The translations under genes were made by a program, and so were the position numbers. Positions 14,465-21,066 of a stretch of 29,460 bases of DNA are shown here, one piece after another. Within the stretch, counting starts at the first letter, position 1, and the number at the start of each line of letters is the position of its first letter. The DNA comes from a virus: IMG/VR virus record IMGVR_UViG_3300036939_000019, positions 1 through 29,460 of that record; one strand, written 5' to 3'. The notes beneath the pieces are model-generated. The model was given only the letters and a program-made list of their open reading frames with translations, was not told where the DNA came from and made no database searches.

Positions 14465-15054
14465 GTGCCGGCCACCGCCCCGCCACCACGGGTCGCGCCG
14501 GCGCCCCAGGCCTTGAAGGCCGTCTGGCCCGTGGGCTTCTCCATGGAGAACTCGACGGGGATGGTCGACTTCTCGGCGCCGGGGCGGCGGCCGATGGTGA
14601 CGGAGCCCGTCTGGAAGACCTGGCGGAAGAAGAAGGCCATGGTCTCGTCCTGGGAGACCCAGAAGAGGCAACGGCGCTTCTCGGACCCGAGCGCCGGGGG
14701 CTCGTAGGTCCAGCCCTCGGTCGCGCCCGTGCCCGTGGTGGTGACGGTGCCGCCGTTGAAGGCGAGGGTGAGGTTGCGGACGGTCTCCTCGGCCATCTCG
14801 AAGGCGATGGCGCCGGCGCGGCCCGTGGTCTTGTAGGCCACGTCCTCCAGCTCCTCGGCAACGCGGACGGGCTCGGAGGTGATGGAGTAGGTGATCTGGG
14901 AGCCGTTGTCGGTGTAGCCGATGTCCTGGAAGGCGGCGCCGGGGGTGACGACGATCTTGTTGGCGGCGAAGGTGACGGTGGGGTCGGCGGTCCCGGCGTC
15001 GGCGACGTACATCTTGCCGGGGCCGAGAGTGATCGCCTTGGGATCACGGGGCAT
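14461..15054 (-). CDS. major tail (tube) protein, 197 aa
   Basis: ATG at 15054 follows CTAGGAGCACC. The protein is beta-rich. It begins PRDPKAITLGPGKMYVADAG, has DIGYTDNGSQITYSITSEPV near 43-62, VRVAEELEDVAYKTTGRAGA and a C-terminal PVEFSMEKPTGQTAFKAW. The 'lGwT..Gv...' type strand and size near 200 residues are typical for tail tube proteins of actinophage siphoviruses. It is followed directly by the two-frame chaperone and tape measure, the standard context. It would polymerise as hexameric rings forming the tail tube. Confidence 0.88.
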   Translation of the reverse strand: MPRDPKAITLGPGKMYVADAGTADPTVTFAANKIVVTPGAAFQDIGYTDNGSQITYSITSEPVRVAEELEDVAYKTTGRAGAIAFEMAEETVRNLTLAFNGGTVTTTGTGATEGWTYEPPALGSEKRRCLFWVSQDETMAFFFRQVFQTGSVTIGRRPGAEKSTIPVEFSMEKPTGQTAFKAWGAGATRGGGAVAGT

Positions 15055-15065
15055 GAGAGGTGCTC

Positions 15066-15374
15066 CTAGATGACGGGCCGACTAGCGGCCGGACGGAGGT
15101 GAGGTCGTGGTGGGAAGTCGCGGGTGCCGACCTCATGCCACCAATCCGTGAAGTCGGGGTGATGCTTGTCGTAGCCGACGTCGGCGTAGACGCCTTCCAT
15201 GTCCTCGGCGGCCTCGGTGGCGACCAGGGCGCCGCCCTTGAGGCCGGAGGTCTTGGCGTTCGACTCGGCGATGTCGCGGACGCGCTGTGCGACGTCCTCG
15301 ACGAGCTCCTCGACCTCACGCGAGCGCTCGAGGGCCTCGAGGGCTTGTCGGTTCCACGTGAAACCGCCGGCCAT
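15066..15374 (-). CDS. HK97 gp10-like head-tail joining / tail completion protein, 102 aa
   Basis: The ATG at 15374 lies three bases after the previous stop (TGACCATG) without a clear ribosome site, so it is probably translated by coupling. The N-terminal helical part (RQALEALERSREVEELVEDV) and the end WWHEVGTRDFPPRPHLRPAA match the HK97-gp10-like family, where 'E.GT....PPRPFLRPA' is diagnostic. These proteins complete or anchor the tail-to-head joint. Here it lies after the tail terminator-like gene, one place later than usual. A parS-like palindrome overlaps its 5' end. Confidence 0.8.
   Translation of the reverse strand: MAGGFTWNRQALEALERSREVEELVEDVAQRVRDIAESNAKTSGLKGGALVATEAAEDMEGVYADVGYDKHHPDFTDWWHEVGTRDFPPRPHLRPAASRPVI
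15349..15366. promoter_or_regulatory. parS-like palindrome inside a coding region
   Basis: The 18 bases CGGTTCCACGTGAAACCG are a near-perfect palindrome (one mismatched pair). The inner 14 differ by one base from the conserved bacterial ParB site GTTTCACGTGAAAC. Whether a ParB binds here is unknown; no ParB gene is in the window. The bases also encode FTWN of the gp10-like protein. Confidence 0.4.
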
Positions 15375-15376
15375 GG

Positions 15377-15571
15377 TCAGCTAGCCGGGGGCGGCGTGGC
15401 CTCGTCGGCGGCCTTGGTGCCGCGCCGAGCGACGCCGTCGGACCAGCCGTTGTGCTCGACGTTGTCGGCGGGCACGAGGTCTCCGGCGCGGTACTGGACC
15501 GTCGCCGAGCCGGGGAGGTAGAGGTCGGTGGTGGCGACGACGAAGTCGTCCTTGGGGGCTGCGGGGCTCAT
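15377..15571 (-). CDS. small protein between connector and tail genes, 64 aa
   Basis: ATG at 15571 has GGAGCATCGTC upstream and overlaps the tail terminator's TGA (ATGA). The open frame further upstream runs over that gene. The protein begins MSPAAPKDDFVVATTDLYLP, continues SATVQYRAGDLVPADNVEHN and ends in a Pro/Ala tail. Short proteins with 'a...f.......G......l..GD.vp......' are frequent among phage head-tail modules and are usually listed as hypothetical. A minor structural role is possible but unproven. Confidence 0.7.
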   Translation of the reverse strand: MSPAAPKDDFVVATTDLYLPGSATVQYRAGDLVPADNVEHNGWSDGVARRGTKAADEATPPPAS

Positions 15572-15951
15572 GACGATGCTCCATGGATGCGTAGGGCGCC
15601 CATGAAGTAGGCGCGCGGCTTGTTGGTGGTGGGGTCGGGCAGGGGGAGCGGGCCGCCGGAATGCGGCCACGCGCCCGAGACGACAGCGTCTCCGAAGGTG
15701 CCTCGGAAGGACGGCCAGGCGTCGTAGATCTGAACGGCGATGGTGTCGGCGACGGCCTCGTCGTCGGCCCAGACCTCGATCTGGAAGACGGGTGTGCGCT
15801 CGTAGGTGTAGTCGGCGTTGAGGTCGTAGACGAGGGCCACGCGGACGGCGGGGAGGGTCGAGAAGAGGCGCGTTGAAACGCGACCAGCGATGGCGGGGAT
15901 GGGGAGGGTCTTGAGGAAGGCGATGACGGCGGGTGCGGGGCGAGGGCTCAT
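15568..15951 (-). CDS. tail terminator protein, 127 aa
   Basis: ATG at 15951 overlaps the preceding stop (ATGA). The protein begins SPRPAPAVIAFLKTLPIPAI and has RVALVYDLNADYTYERTPVF, then QIEVWADDEAVADTIAVQIY and a C-terminal LPDPTTNKPRAYFMGALRIH. The 'P...i.vwa...aeA..la..v......' helix-strand pattern with size near 130 aa matches tail terminators (gpU/gp17/DUF3168-like), which cap the tail tube and join it to the connector. The order adaptor, stopper, terminator supports this. A copy of the dispersed 8-mer lies at 15872-15879. Confidence 0.75.
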   Translation of the reverse strand: MSPRPAPAVIAFLKTLPIPAIAGRVSTRLFSTLPAVRVALVYDLNADYTYERTPVFQIEVWADDEAVADTIAVQIYDAWPSFRGTFGDAVVSGAWPHSGGPLPLPDPTTNKPRAYFMGALRIHGASS

Positions 15952-16286
15952 CGATCCACCGTCCCGACGTAGGTGAGGAGGACCTCGACGCGGGCGAGGG
16001 AGGGGACGAAGGGGTGGATCATGCGGTTGGGGGAGCCCTCGACGATGAAGCGCCGGCCGCCCTCGAGGATCTCGTCGCCGGCGTCGATGACGAGGTCGAT
16101 GGGGGCCTCGGCACGCCACCTGTCGGTGGTGAAGGCCTCGCCCTCGACGGAGCCGATCTGGTCGAGGCGGAGGGGGACGTCCTCGGTGCGGCCCGTCTCG
16201 GTACGAGCGGGGCGGCCGAGCTCGTCCTCGCCGGCGTTGGAGTAGTTCACGACGGTGCCTCGGGTGTTCATGAGGAGGCCCATCAT
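15948..16286 (-). CDS. head-tail connector / stopper protein, 112 aa
   Basis: The start is the first of two adjacent ATG codons at 16286, overlapping the preceding TGA; ATG at 16271 is a less likely alternative. The protein includes GTVVNYSNAGEDELGRPART, then a beta-barrel-like middle with APIDLVIDAGDEILEGGRRF and a terminal PSLARVEVLLTYVGTVDR. Strand pattern, length and genomic place match the SPP1 gp16/HK97 gp7-type stopper that closes the portal after packaging. Confidence 0.75.
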   Translation of the reverse strand: MMGLLMNTRGTVVNYSNAGEDELGRPARTETGRTEDVPLRLDQIGSVEGEAFTTDRWRAEAPIDLVIDAGDEILEGGRRFIVEGSPNRMIHPFVPSLARVEVLLTYVGTVDR

Positions 16287-16672
16287 GGTGCGATCTCCGT
16301 GGTCTCGTGGGCGAGGAGGAGATCGACCGAGCGGACGCCGCGCCGGCCCGTGCGGAGACGGGCGAGGCGCTGGCGCTCGCTGGCGGTGAGATCTGCGGGG
16401 GCCGAGATCGACTCGTCGGTGCCGCCGAAGGTGGCGTTGGCGTTGCCGAGGCCGCCAGAGCGGACGCCGACGGGGTTGGAGAAGAGGCGGAGGCCGGCGG
16501 AGAGGGCCACGGAACGGACGACGTCAGCCGCCCGTCCCGTGGCGCTCTCGGCCAGCGGGTACTCGGCCCGGACTGCCGTGAGGACAGCGGCGTGGACCGC
16601 GCTGTAGCGCTCCTCGGTGACCGGCATGTCGGTGACGCCGGCGAGGTCGGCCTTGGTGAAGAGAGCGGCCAT
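16283..16672 (-). CDS. head-tail adaptor protein, 129 aa
   Basis: ATG at 16672 follows TAGGAGGACAGC. The protein is mostly helical: FTKADLAGVTDMPVTEERYS, a helix VLTAVRAEYPLAESATGRAA, then VVRSVALSAGLRLFSNPVGV with SGGLGNANATFGG, and an end RLRTGRRGVRSVDLLLAHE. 'A..l..a.r...NP.g..se..g....tf' is typical of phage head-tail adaptors (gp6/gp15-like) that bind beneath the portal. It is the first connector after the capsid genes. Confidence 0.8.
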   Translation of the reverse strand: MAALFTKADLAGVTDMPVTEERYSAVHAAVLTAVRAEYPLAESATGRAADVVRSVALSAGLRLFSNPVGVRSGGLGNANATFGGTDESISAPADLTASERQRLARLRTGRRGVRSVDLLLAHETTEIAP

Positions 16673-16686
16673 GCTGTCCTCCTAGA

Positions 16687-17139
16687 TCACTTGCGCCGGC
16701 GCGGGGCGGGCGAGGTGGCGGTGCCGGAGCCCGAGGGGTCGTCGGCCGAGCCCTCGTTGGAGCCCTGCGGCGTGGACTGCGTGCTCGAGCTGGAGTCGCC
16801 CTTGTCGGACGACGGGGCCGGCTGGGAGCTCGGGTCGTTGGCGGTGTCGGACTCCTGGACGGCCGGGGTGCTGCCGGAGCCGGAGCTCGCGGCCAGGCCG
16901 CCGGCGGGCTCGCCACCGTTCTCGTCCTTGTCGCCGGAGCTCGCCATCCACTCGGAGGGCGGGACGTCGGCGGCGGTCGAGAAGTCCTTCGTCTCCGGGG
17001 CCGGCTCCGTGACGGAGTCGGGGCCCGGGGCCGGGTTGGCGGCGGGGACGGGCTCGCCACGGTCCTGCGGGGCCGCGTACTCGAGCGGCCAGACGAAGTT
17101 CGGGTCGGAGAGCTGCTCGGGGGTGGGGTAGTTGCTCAT
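16687..17139 (-). CDS. Ser/Pro/Asp-rich disordered protein between capsid and connector genes, 150 aa
   Basis: ATG at 17139 has AGGAG ten bases upstream. The GTG at 17166, which would overlap the capsid stop, lacks a ribosome site. A short ordered-looking N-terminus (SNYPTPEQLSDPNFVWPLEY) is followed by about 120 low-complexity residues rich in Ser, Gly, Pro, Asp and Glu, ending APRRRK. Many actinophages have a gene here whose product is variable. It could decorate or line the capsid, or bind the connector through its N-terminus. No family call can be made from sequence composition. Confidence 0.75.
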   Translation of the reverse strand: MSNYPTPEQLSDPNFVWPLEYAAPQDRGEPVPAANPAPGPDSVTEPAPETKDFSTAADVPPSEWMASSGDKDENGGEPAGGLAASSGSGSTPAVQESDTANDPSSQPAPSSDKGDSSSSTQSTPQGSNEGSADDPSGSGTATSPAPRRRK

Positions 17140-17162
17140 GTCGGAGGGCTCCTGTCCTACGG

Positions 17163-18146
17163 TCACTGGACCGTGGTGGTGAGGTTGGTGATCTTGGCGT
17201 GCGAGCGCTCGTTGCCGTAGTTGAGGCCGACCTCGCCGTAGATCTGGAACTTCTCCGCCGAGCCCGTCTTAGCGAGCGGCTCGAGGAAGAGGAAGCCCTT
17301 GTCCGGGATGCGGAGGAACACGGGGGCCAGCTCGTCGAGCGAGACGATGGCGAGGGTGTCCTGCGGCATGTAGCGGTCGAGCATGATGTTGAACCGGCCG
17401 AAGTCGGTCATGATCGTGTCGACAGTCACGCCGCCCACGTTCGCCTGGACGGGGTTGATGTTGTGGTCCTTGAGGAAGAGCTTCGTGAGGTTCCTCTTCT
17501 GGATGGAGTTCGTGAGGATGGTCCGGGTCTCGCCGTACTGGATGCCGCCGTTGTCGTAGGCAGCCTGAGCGAGGTTGTTGACCATGAGCTCCGTGAGCGC
17601 GGCCGGCGCGCCGTTGGTGACCACGTTGGTGGTGATGGCCTGGAGGAGGCCGCGCGTCTTGCGGGGCGTGACGTTGTCGGCGGGGTGCTGGAAGGTGCCG
17701 ACGATGAAGCCCTTCTCGATGTCGCGCGCGATCTGGAGGAGGTGCGCGCGGACCTGGAAGGCGAGCTCGTCGGTCTGGGCCTGCTGGGCCAGGGAGACGG
17801 CGTTGGTGCCGACTGCGGCGCCCGTGCCGGCGTACTGCCCGCGCGCGGCGAGCTTGGTGTACGAGACGGCGAGCGCCTCCTGGTGAACCTCGACGACGTT
17901 GTAGGCAGCGGCGCGCGAGCGGCCCTCAGGGGCCGGAGCGTCCGCACCCTCGAGGCGCTGGCGCGTCTCGTCGGCGTTGCGGAGATCCGTGGTGCTCCAG
18001 GTGAAGAGCACGGCCTCGACGGACTCGCCGCCGGTGAGGCCTCCGATGGAGGACAGGAGCGGGGTGTCGGTGGTGGAGACGTTGAAGAGCTCCCCGACGT
18101 AGTTGGGGCTGTTGAAGGTAGTGACGGTTCCGGCGATGCCGGCCAT
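17163..18146 (-). CDS. major capsid protein, HK97-fold, SU10/DUF5309 type
   Basis: ATG at 18146 follows GAGGAGTCACC. The 327-residue protein begins AGIAGTVTTFNSPNYVGELF and DTPLLSSIGGLTGGESVEAV, the signature N-terminus of the SU10-like (DUF5309) capsid group. Middle segments GQYAGTGAAVGTNAVSLAQQ and ARDIEKGFIVGTFQHPADN, and a C-terminal EKFQIYGEVGLNYGNERSHA, also fit. It self-assembles into the icosahedral shell with the upstream scaffold-like protein. The N-terminus shows no long delta domain, so scaffolding is expected to be supplied by the separate gene upstream, which is present. Confidence 0.93.
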   Translation of the reverse strand: MAGIAGTVTTFNSPNYVGELFNVSTTDTPLLSSIGGLTGGESVEAVLFTWSTTDLRNADETRQRLEGADAPAPEGRSRAAAYNVVEVHQEALAVSYTKLAARGQYAGTGAAVGTNAVSLAQQAQTDELAFQVRAHLLQIARDIEKGFIVGTFQHPADNVTPRKTRGLLQAITTNVVTNGAPAALTELMVNNLAQAAYDNGGIQYGETRTILTNSIQKRNLTKLFLKDHNINPVQANVGGVTVDTIMTDFGRFNIMLDRYMPQDTLAIVSLDELAPVFLRIPDKGFLFLEPLAKTGSAEKFQIYGEVGLNYGNERSHAKITNLTTTVQ

Positions 18147-18163
18147 GGTGACTCCTCAGGAGG

Positions 18164-18721
18164 TCAGGTGATGGAGGCCCGAGCTTGCTCGAAGGCGAGC
18201 TGGGACTTGAGACGGATGGATGCGGCGGTGTCGCCCTTGGCCTCGGCCTCGGCGATCTGGGTCTGGAGGTTCGGGGGCTCCAGGGAGGTCCGGATGCCGT
18301 TCGCGTTGCCGGCGCCGGGCAGGCGCGGGGCGAGGAGGCCGACGAGGACGTCGGCGTCGGCCGCCAGCTCCTCGGGGGTGTTGCCCACGAGACGAGAGAC
18401 GGCGTCGGCCGGGAGGCCCTTCTCGAGGGCGACCTTGTAGCGGTTGAGCTCGGTCTCGAGCGCGGGGACTCGGGCGGCCTCGGCGCGGACGGTCTCGAGC
18501 TCCTCGGTGACCTTGGTGACCTTGGCCTCCTCCTCGCGGAGCCTCGTACGGTAGCCGGCGGCCTCCTGGCGGAGGTCCTTCACGGTCTTCTCGTCGTAGG
18601 TCTTCGGGGGCTTGCCCTCGTCCTGCTTCGGAGTCTCCTCGGTGCCCTTCGGGGGCGTCTCGGGGGTCTCCTCGGTGGCGGGGGCGTCGGCGGCCGGGGT
18701 CTCGGGGGTCTGCTCGCTCAT
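18164..18721 (-). CDS. capsid scaffolding protein, 185 aa
   Basis: ATG at 18721 with AGGAGGG about 11 bases upstream. The N-terminal 45 residues are acidic, Pro/Thr/Glu-rich and disordered. Residues about 40-105 form a long coiled coil (KTVKDLRQEAAGYRTRLREE, KVTKVTEELETVRAEAARVP). The C-terminal part has LPADAVSRLVGNTPEELAAD and a final helix IRLKSQLAFEQARASIT, which in scaffolds commonly contacts the capsid protein. Its position immediately before the capsid gene and this architecture make the scaffold call firm. Confidence 0.88.
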   Translation of the reverse strand: MSEQTPETPAADAPATEETPETPPKGTEETPKQDEGKPPKTYDEKTVKDLRQEAAGYRTRLREEEAKVTKVTEELETVRAEAARVPALETELNRYKVALEKGLPADAVSRLVGNTPEELAADADVLVGLLAPRLPGAGNANGIRTSLEPPNLQTQIAEAEAKGDTAASIRLKSQLAFEQARASIT

Positions 18722-18743
18722 GGTGGTGTGCCCTCCTGGGGCG

Positions 18744-19565
18744 TCAAGCCGCAGTCTGTGCGGCGGGGATGTCTGCCGGGCCCGTGAAGTGCTGGCCCTT
18801 GGGCATGAGTAGGGGGCCCAGCTCGCCGTGCTCGTGGACGGTGTAGCGCTGGGCCGAGAGGGCCTTGGCCGAGGTGCTGTTGGCGTCGGCGGCGGCCTTG
18901 CGGTAGAGGTCGGAGATGTCCTGGCCGTTGATGTCGCGGCCGGGGTCCTTGGAGCCGACGATGGGGACGACGGCGCAGTGGCAGTGCGTGTGCACAGGGA
19001 GAAGCTCGCCCGTCTTGTAGCGCTGGTCGGCGGCGGCGATGCACAGGCCGCACGTGCCGCCCTTGCGCGCGAGCTCGGGACGGATGACGCGGCGGTAGCC
19101 CGTGATGGTCGGCTGGCGGTTGCCGACGACGAGGGCGGCGCGACGGTAGGCGAGGGTGAGGTCGTCCTCGGAGATCTCGAGGAGGCGCGTCTCGGCGGCC
19201 GAGAGGGCGTCGAGGAAGCGCTCGCCGCGTGCGAGGCCGCCCCAGAGCTGGATGAATGGGCGCGAGTAGACGTCGGCGGGGTCGACGCCGCGTAGCGCGG
19301 TGGTCGAGGCGGCGTCGAGGCCGACGGGCTGGATGCGCTCCTCGAGGAGCTCGGAGAGGACCTGGGCGGCGTAGACGTCGACGAGCTGGGCCGTGAGGCG
19401 CTGGCCGGCGGTGACGACGGGGAGGGCGCGCACGAGGAAGCGCTCGAGGTCGGCGCGGTTCCAGGAGCCCAGCTCGCGGAATTGGCGGGCCAGCATGGCG
19501 ATGACTTGCTCCTGGACGCGGGCACGAGAGGCCGTGTGCGCCTCTAGGAGCGCCTCGACGGTCAC
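18744..19565 (-). CDS. MuF-like minor capsid protein, 273 aa
   Basis: GTG at 19565 overlaps the portal's TGA as GTGA. The N-terminal two thirds are helical. The C-terminal third holds a cysteine/histidine motif, CGLC (172-175) and HTHCHC (192-197), the metal-binding-looking signature of the Mu gpF/SPP1 gp7 family found next to portals. These proteins are packaged in small number and influence DNA packaging or ejection. In some actinophages they are annotated as capsid maturation proteins, but I see no protease signature here. The C-terminal 70 residues after the motif carry no toxin domain that I recognise. Confidence 0.87.
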   Translation of the reverse strand: MTVEALLEAHTASRARVQEQVIAMLARQFRELGSWNRADLERFLVRALPVVTAGQRLTAQLVDVYAAQVLSELLEERIQPVGLDAASTTALRGVDPADVYSRPFIQLWGGLARGERFLDALSAAETRLLEISEDDLTLAYRRAALVVGNRQPTITGYRRVIRPELARKGGTCGLCIAAADQRYKTGELLPVHTHCHCAVVPIVGSKDPGRDINGQDISDLYRKAAADANSTSAKALSAQRYTVHEHGELGPLLMPKGQHFTGPADIPAAQTAA

Positions 19566-21052
19566 GCCGGGGGCTCCGTACCGGCGGGCTCATTCTGGGC
19601 CGCTGGCGGGGCTCCTGGGGCCGCTGCGGCGGGGTCCTGGAGTGGCACTGCCAGGGCGGCGAGCATGGCCTCCTGGGCGAGCTCGGCCTCCATGCGGTCG
19701 ATGGCCTGGGGACTGTAGCCGAGCATCTCCATGCGCGCGCGCCAGGGGACGCCGGCGGTCTTGGCCTTGACGGCGGCGTCGTAGAGCTCGGCCATGGTGC
19801 GGGACTCGGGGTCGGCCCAGAGCGTCTCGGCGTCGGAGAAGTCGGTGGTGGTGTCGCCGTCGAGGGCGGCCATCTTGCCGGCCGTGAGCTCCCAGCCGTC
19901 GGAGGCCTGGGGGTGGTGCTCGCGGCGCACCTTGGCGACTAGGCCCGTCTCGGCGGCCTTGAGGGCGTCGCCCGTGACGTTGACCATGCCGGCCAGGAGG
20001 TAGTGCGGGGGTGTGCGCGAGATGGAGGCGAGGTCGCGGACGTCGGAGGCTGCGGCGGCGATGATGTTGGAGGTGTCGGTCTGGGAGAACTCGAAGAGCG
20101 AGACGGGCTTGTCGGCGCCCTCGACGGCCTCGAAGATCCAGGCCGTGCCGGGGTCGTTGCGGAGCTCGGGCGGGATGGGCTGGCCGTCGGGGTCCTCGTC
20201 GTAGACGTAGTTGAGGATGGCCTTCTGGCGGAAGGAGCCGAAGGCTTCGGCCACGAGGCGGTGGAACATCGTGGCGTTGATGCGGTCCTGGATGGGGATG
20301 ACGTCTTCGAACTCGGCGCGAGGGATGCCGAGGGCGTTGGGCCGGTTCTCGAAGACGGTGAGGGGGTTGGCGTCCAGGCCCGTCGCCTCGACGTCGAGGA
20401 GGCGCCACTCCTGGACGAGGGTCGAGAGGAGGTTGACCTCGAGGGTGCCGAGGATGTCGTGGGTGGTCTGGGAGGGCGCCTCGAAGGAGAGGACGACGCC
20501 GCCCGAGCTCACGATCTCGCCGCGCGTGGCGTAGAGGTTGGCGCGCACGTTGCCCGTGATGTCGTCGAGCCAGAGCTTGAGGCCCATGCGGACCTCGCGG
20601 CGGTCCTCGGGGTAGGACTCGGTGATGACCTGGGAGGGGTGCTCGGGGGTGACGATGACGGCGCCCGTGCGGGGGTTGCGGCCGACCATGGTGTAGCCGC
20701 GCCGGAGCGCAAGCATAGAGCGGTGGACGGAGACTTGGTCGGAGTCCAGGCGGGCGGCCTGCCAGCGCTTCCAGGCGGCGTCGTCGGCGGTCTCGGCGTC
20801 GCCGATGCGGAAGCCCGTGACCTGCATGCGCTCGAGGGGCGCCTCGACGACGAGGGAGAGGTAGTTGGTGCGGGCCTGGCGCAGGAATCGGCGGAAGAGG
20901 TCGCGGTACTTCTCGGGGACGCTGGGGAGGTCGTGGTCGCCTCGGTACATCCTCTCGAGGTAGTCGACGTGAGCGCGCTCGGCGTTGAGCTTGCGCGTCA
21001 TGCGCGTCAGCCACCAGCCGGGCGAGTAGGGCGTCTCGGTGTCTAGAGCCAC
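19562..21052 (-). CDS. portal protein, SPP1 gp6-like
   Basis: GTG at 21052 follows GAGGAGGACGAGCCC; the open frame upstream runs across the terminase gene. The 496-residue protein has N-terminal ERMYRGDHDLPSVPEKYRDL and RTNYLSLVVEAPLERMQVTG, a clip-side RGYTMVGRNPRTGAVIVTPE, DRINATMFHRLVAEAFGSFR, then SISRTPPHYLLAGMVNVTGD with ALKAAETGLVAKV, hallmarks of the SPP1 gp6-like portal family. A disordered Ala/Pro-rich tail ends it. It forms the dodecameric ring at one capsid vertex through which DNA is pumped. Strict gene order (terminase, portal, MuF) supports the call. Confidence 0.95.
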   Translation of the reverse strand: MALDTETPYSPGWWLTRMTRKLNAERAHVDYLERMYRGDHDLPSVPEKYRDLFRRFLRQARTNYLSLVVEAPLERMQVTGFRIGDAETADDAAWKRWQAARLDSDQVSVHRSMLALRRGYTMVGRNPRTGAVIVTPEHPSQVITESYPEDRREVRMGLKLWLDDITGNVRANLYATRGEIVSSGGVVLSFEAPSQTTHDILGTLEVNLLSTLVQEWRLLDVEATGLDANPLTVFENRPNALGIPRAEFEDVIPIQDRINATMFHRLVAEAFGSFRQKAILNYVYDEDPDGQPIPPELRNDPGTAWIFEAVEGADKPVSLFEFSQTDTSNIIAAAASDVRDLASISRTPPHYLLAGMVNVTGDALKAAETGLVAKVRREHHPQASDGWELTAGKMAALDGDTTTDFSDAETLWADPESRTMAELYDAAVKAKTAGVPWRARMEMLGYSPQAIDRMEAELAQEAMLAALAVPLQDPAAAAPGAPPAAQNEPAGTEPPA

Positions 21053-21066
21053 GGGCTCGTCCTCCT

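Noticed and set aside
18744-18960. Toxin or ADP-ribosyltransferase domain at the MuF protein C-terminus
   Set aside because: About 70 residues follow the Cys/His motif and show no R-S-E or other toxin signature.
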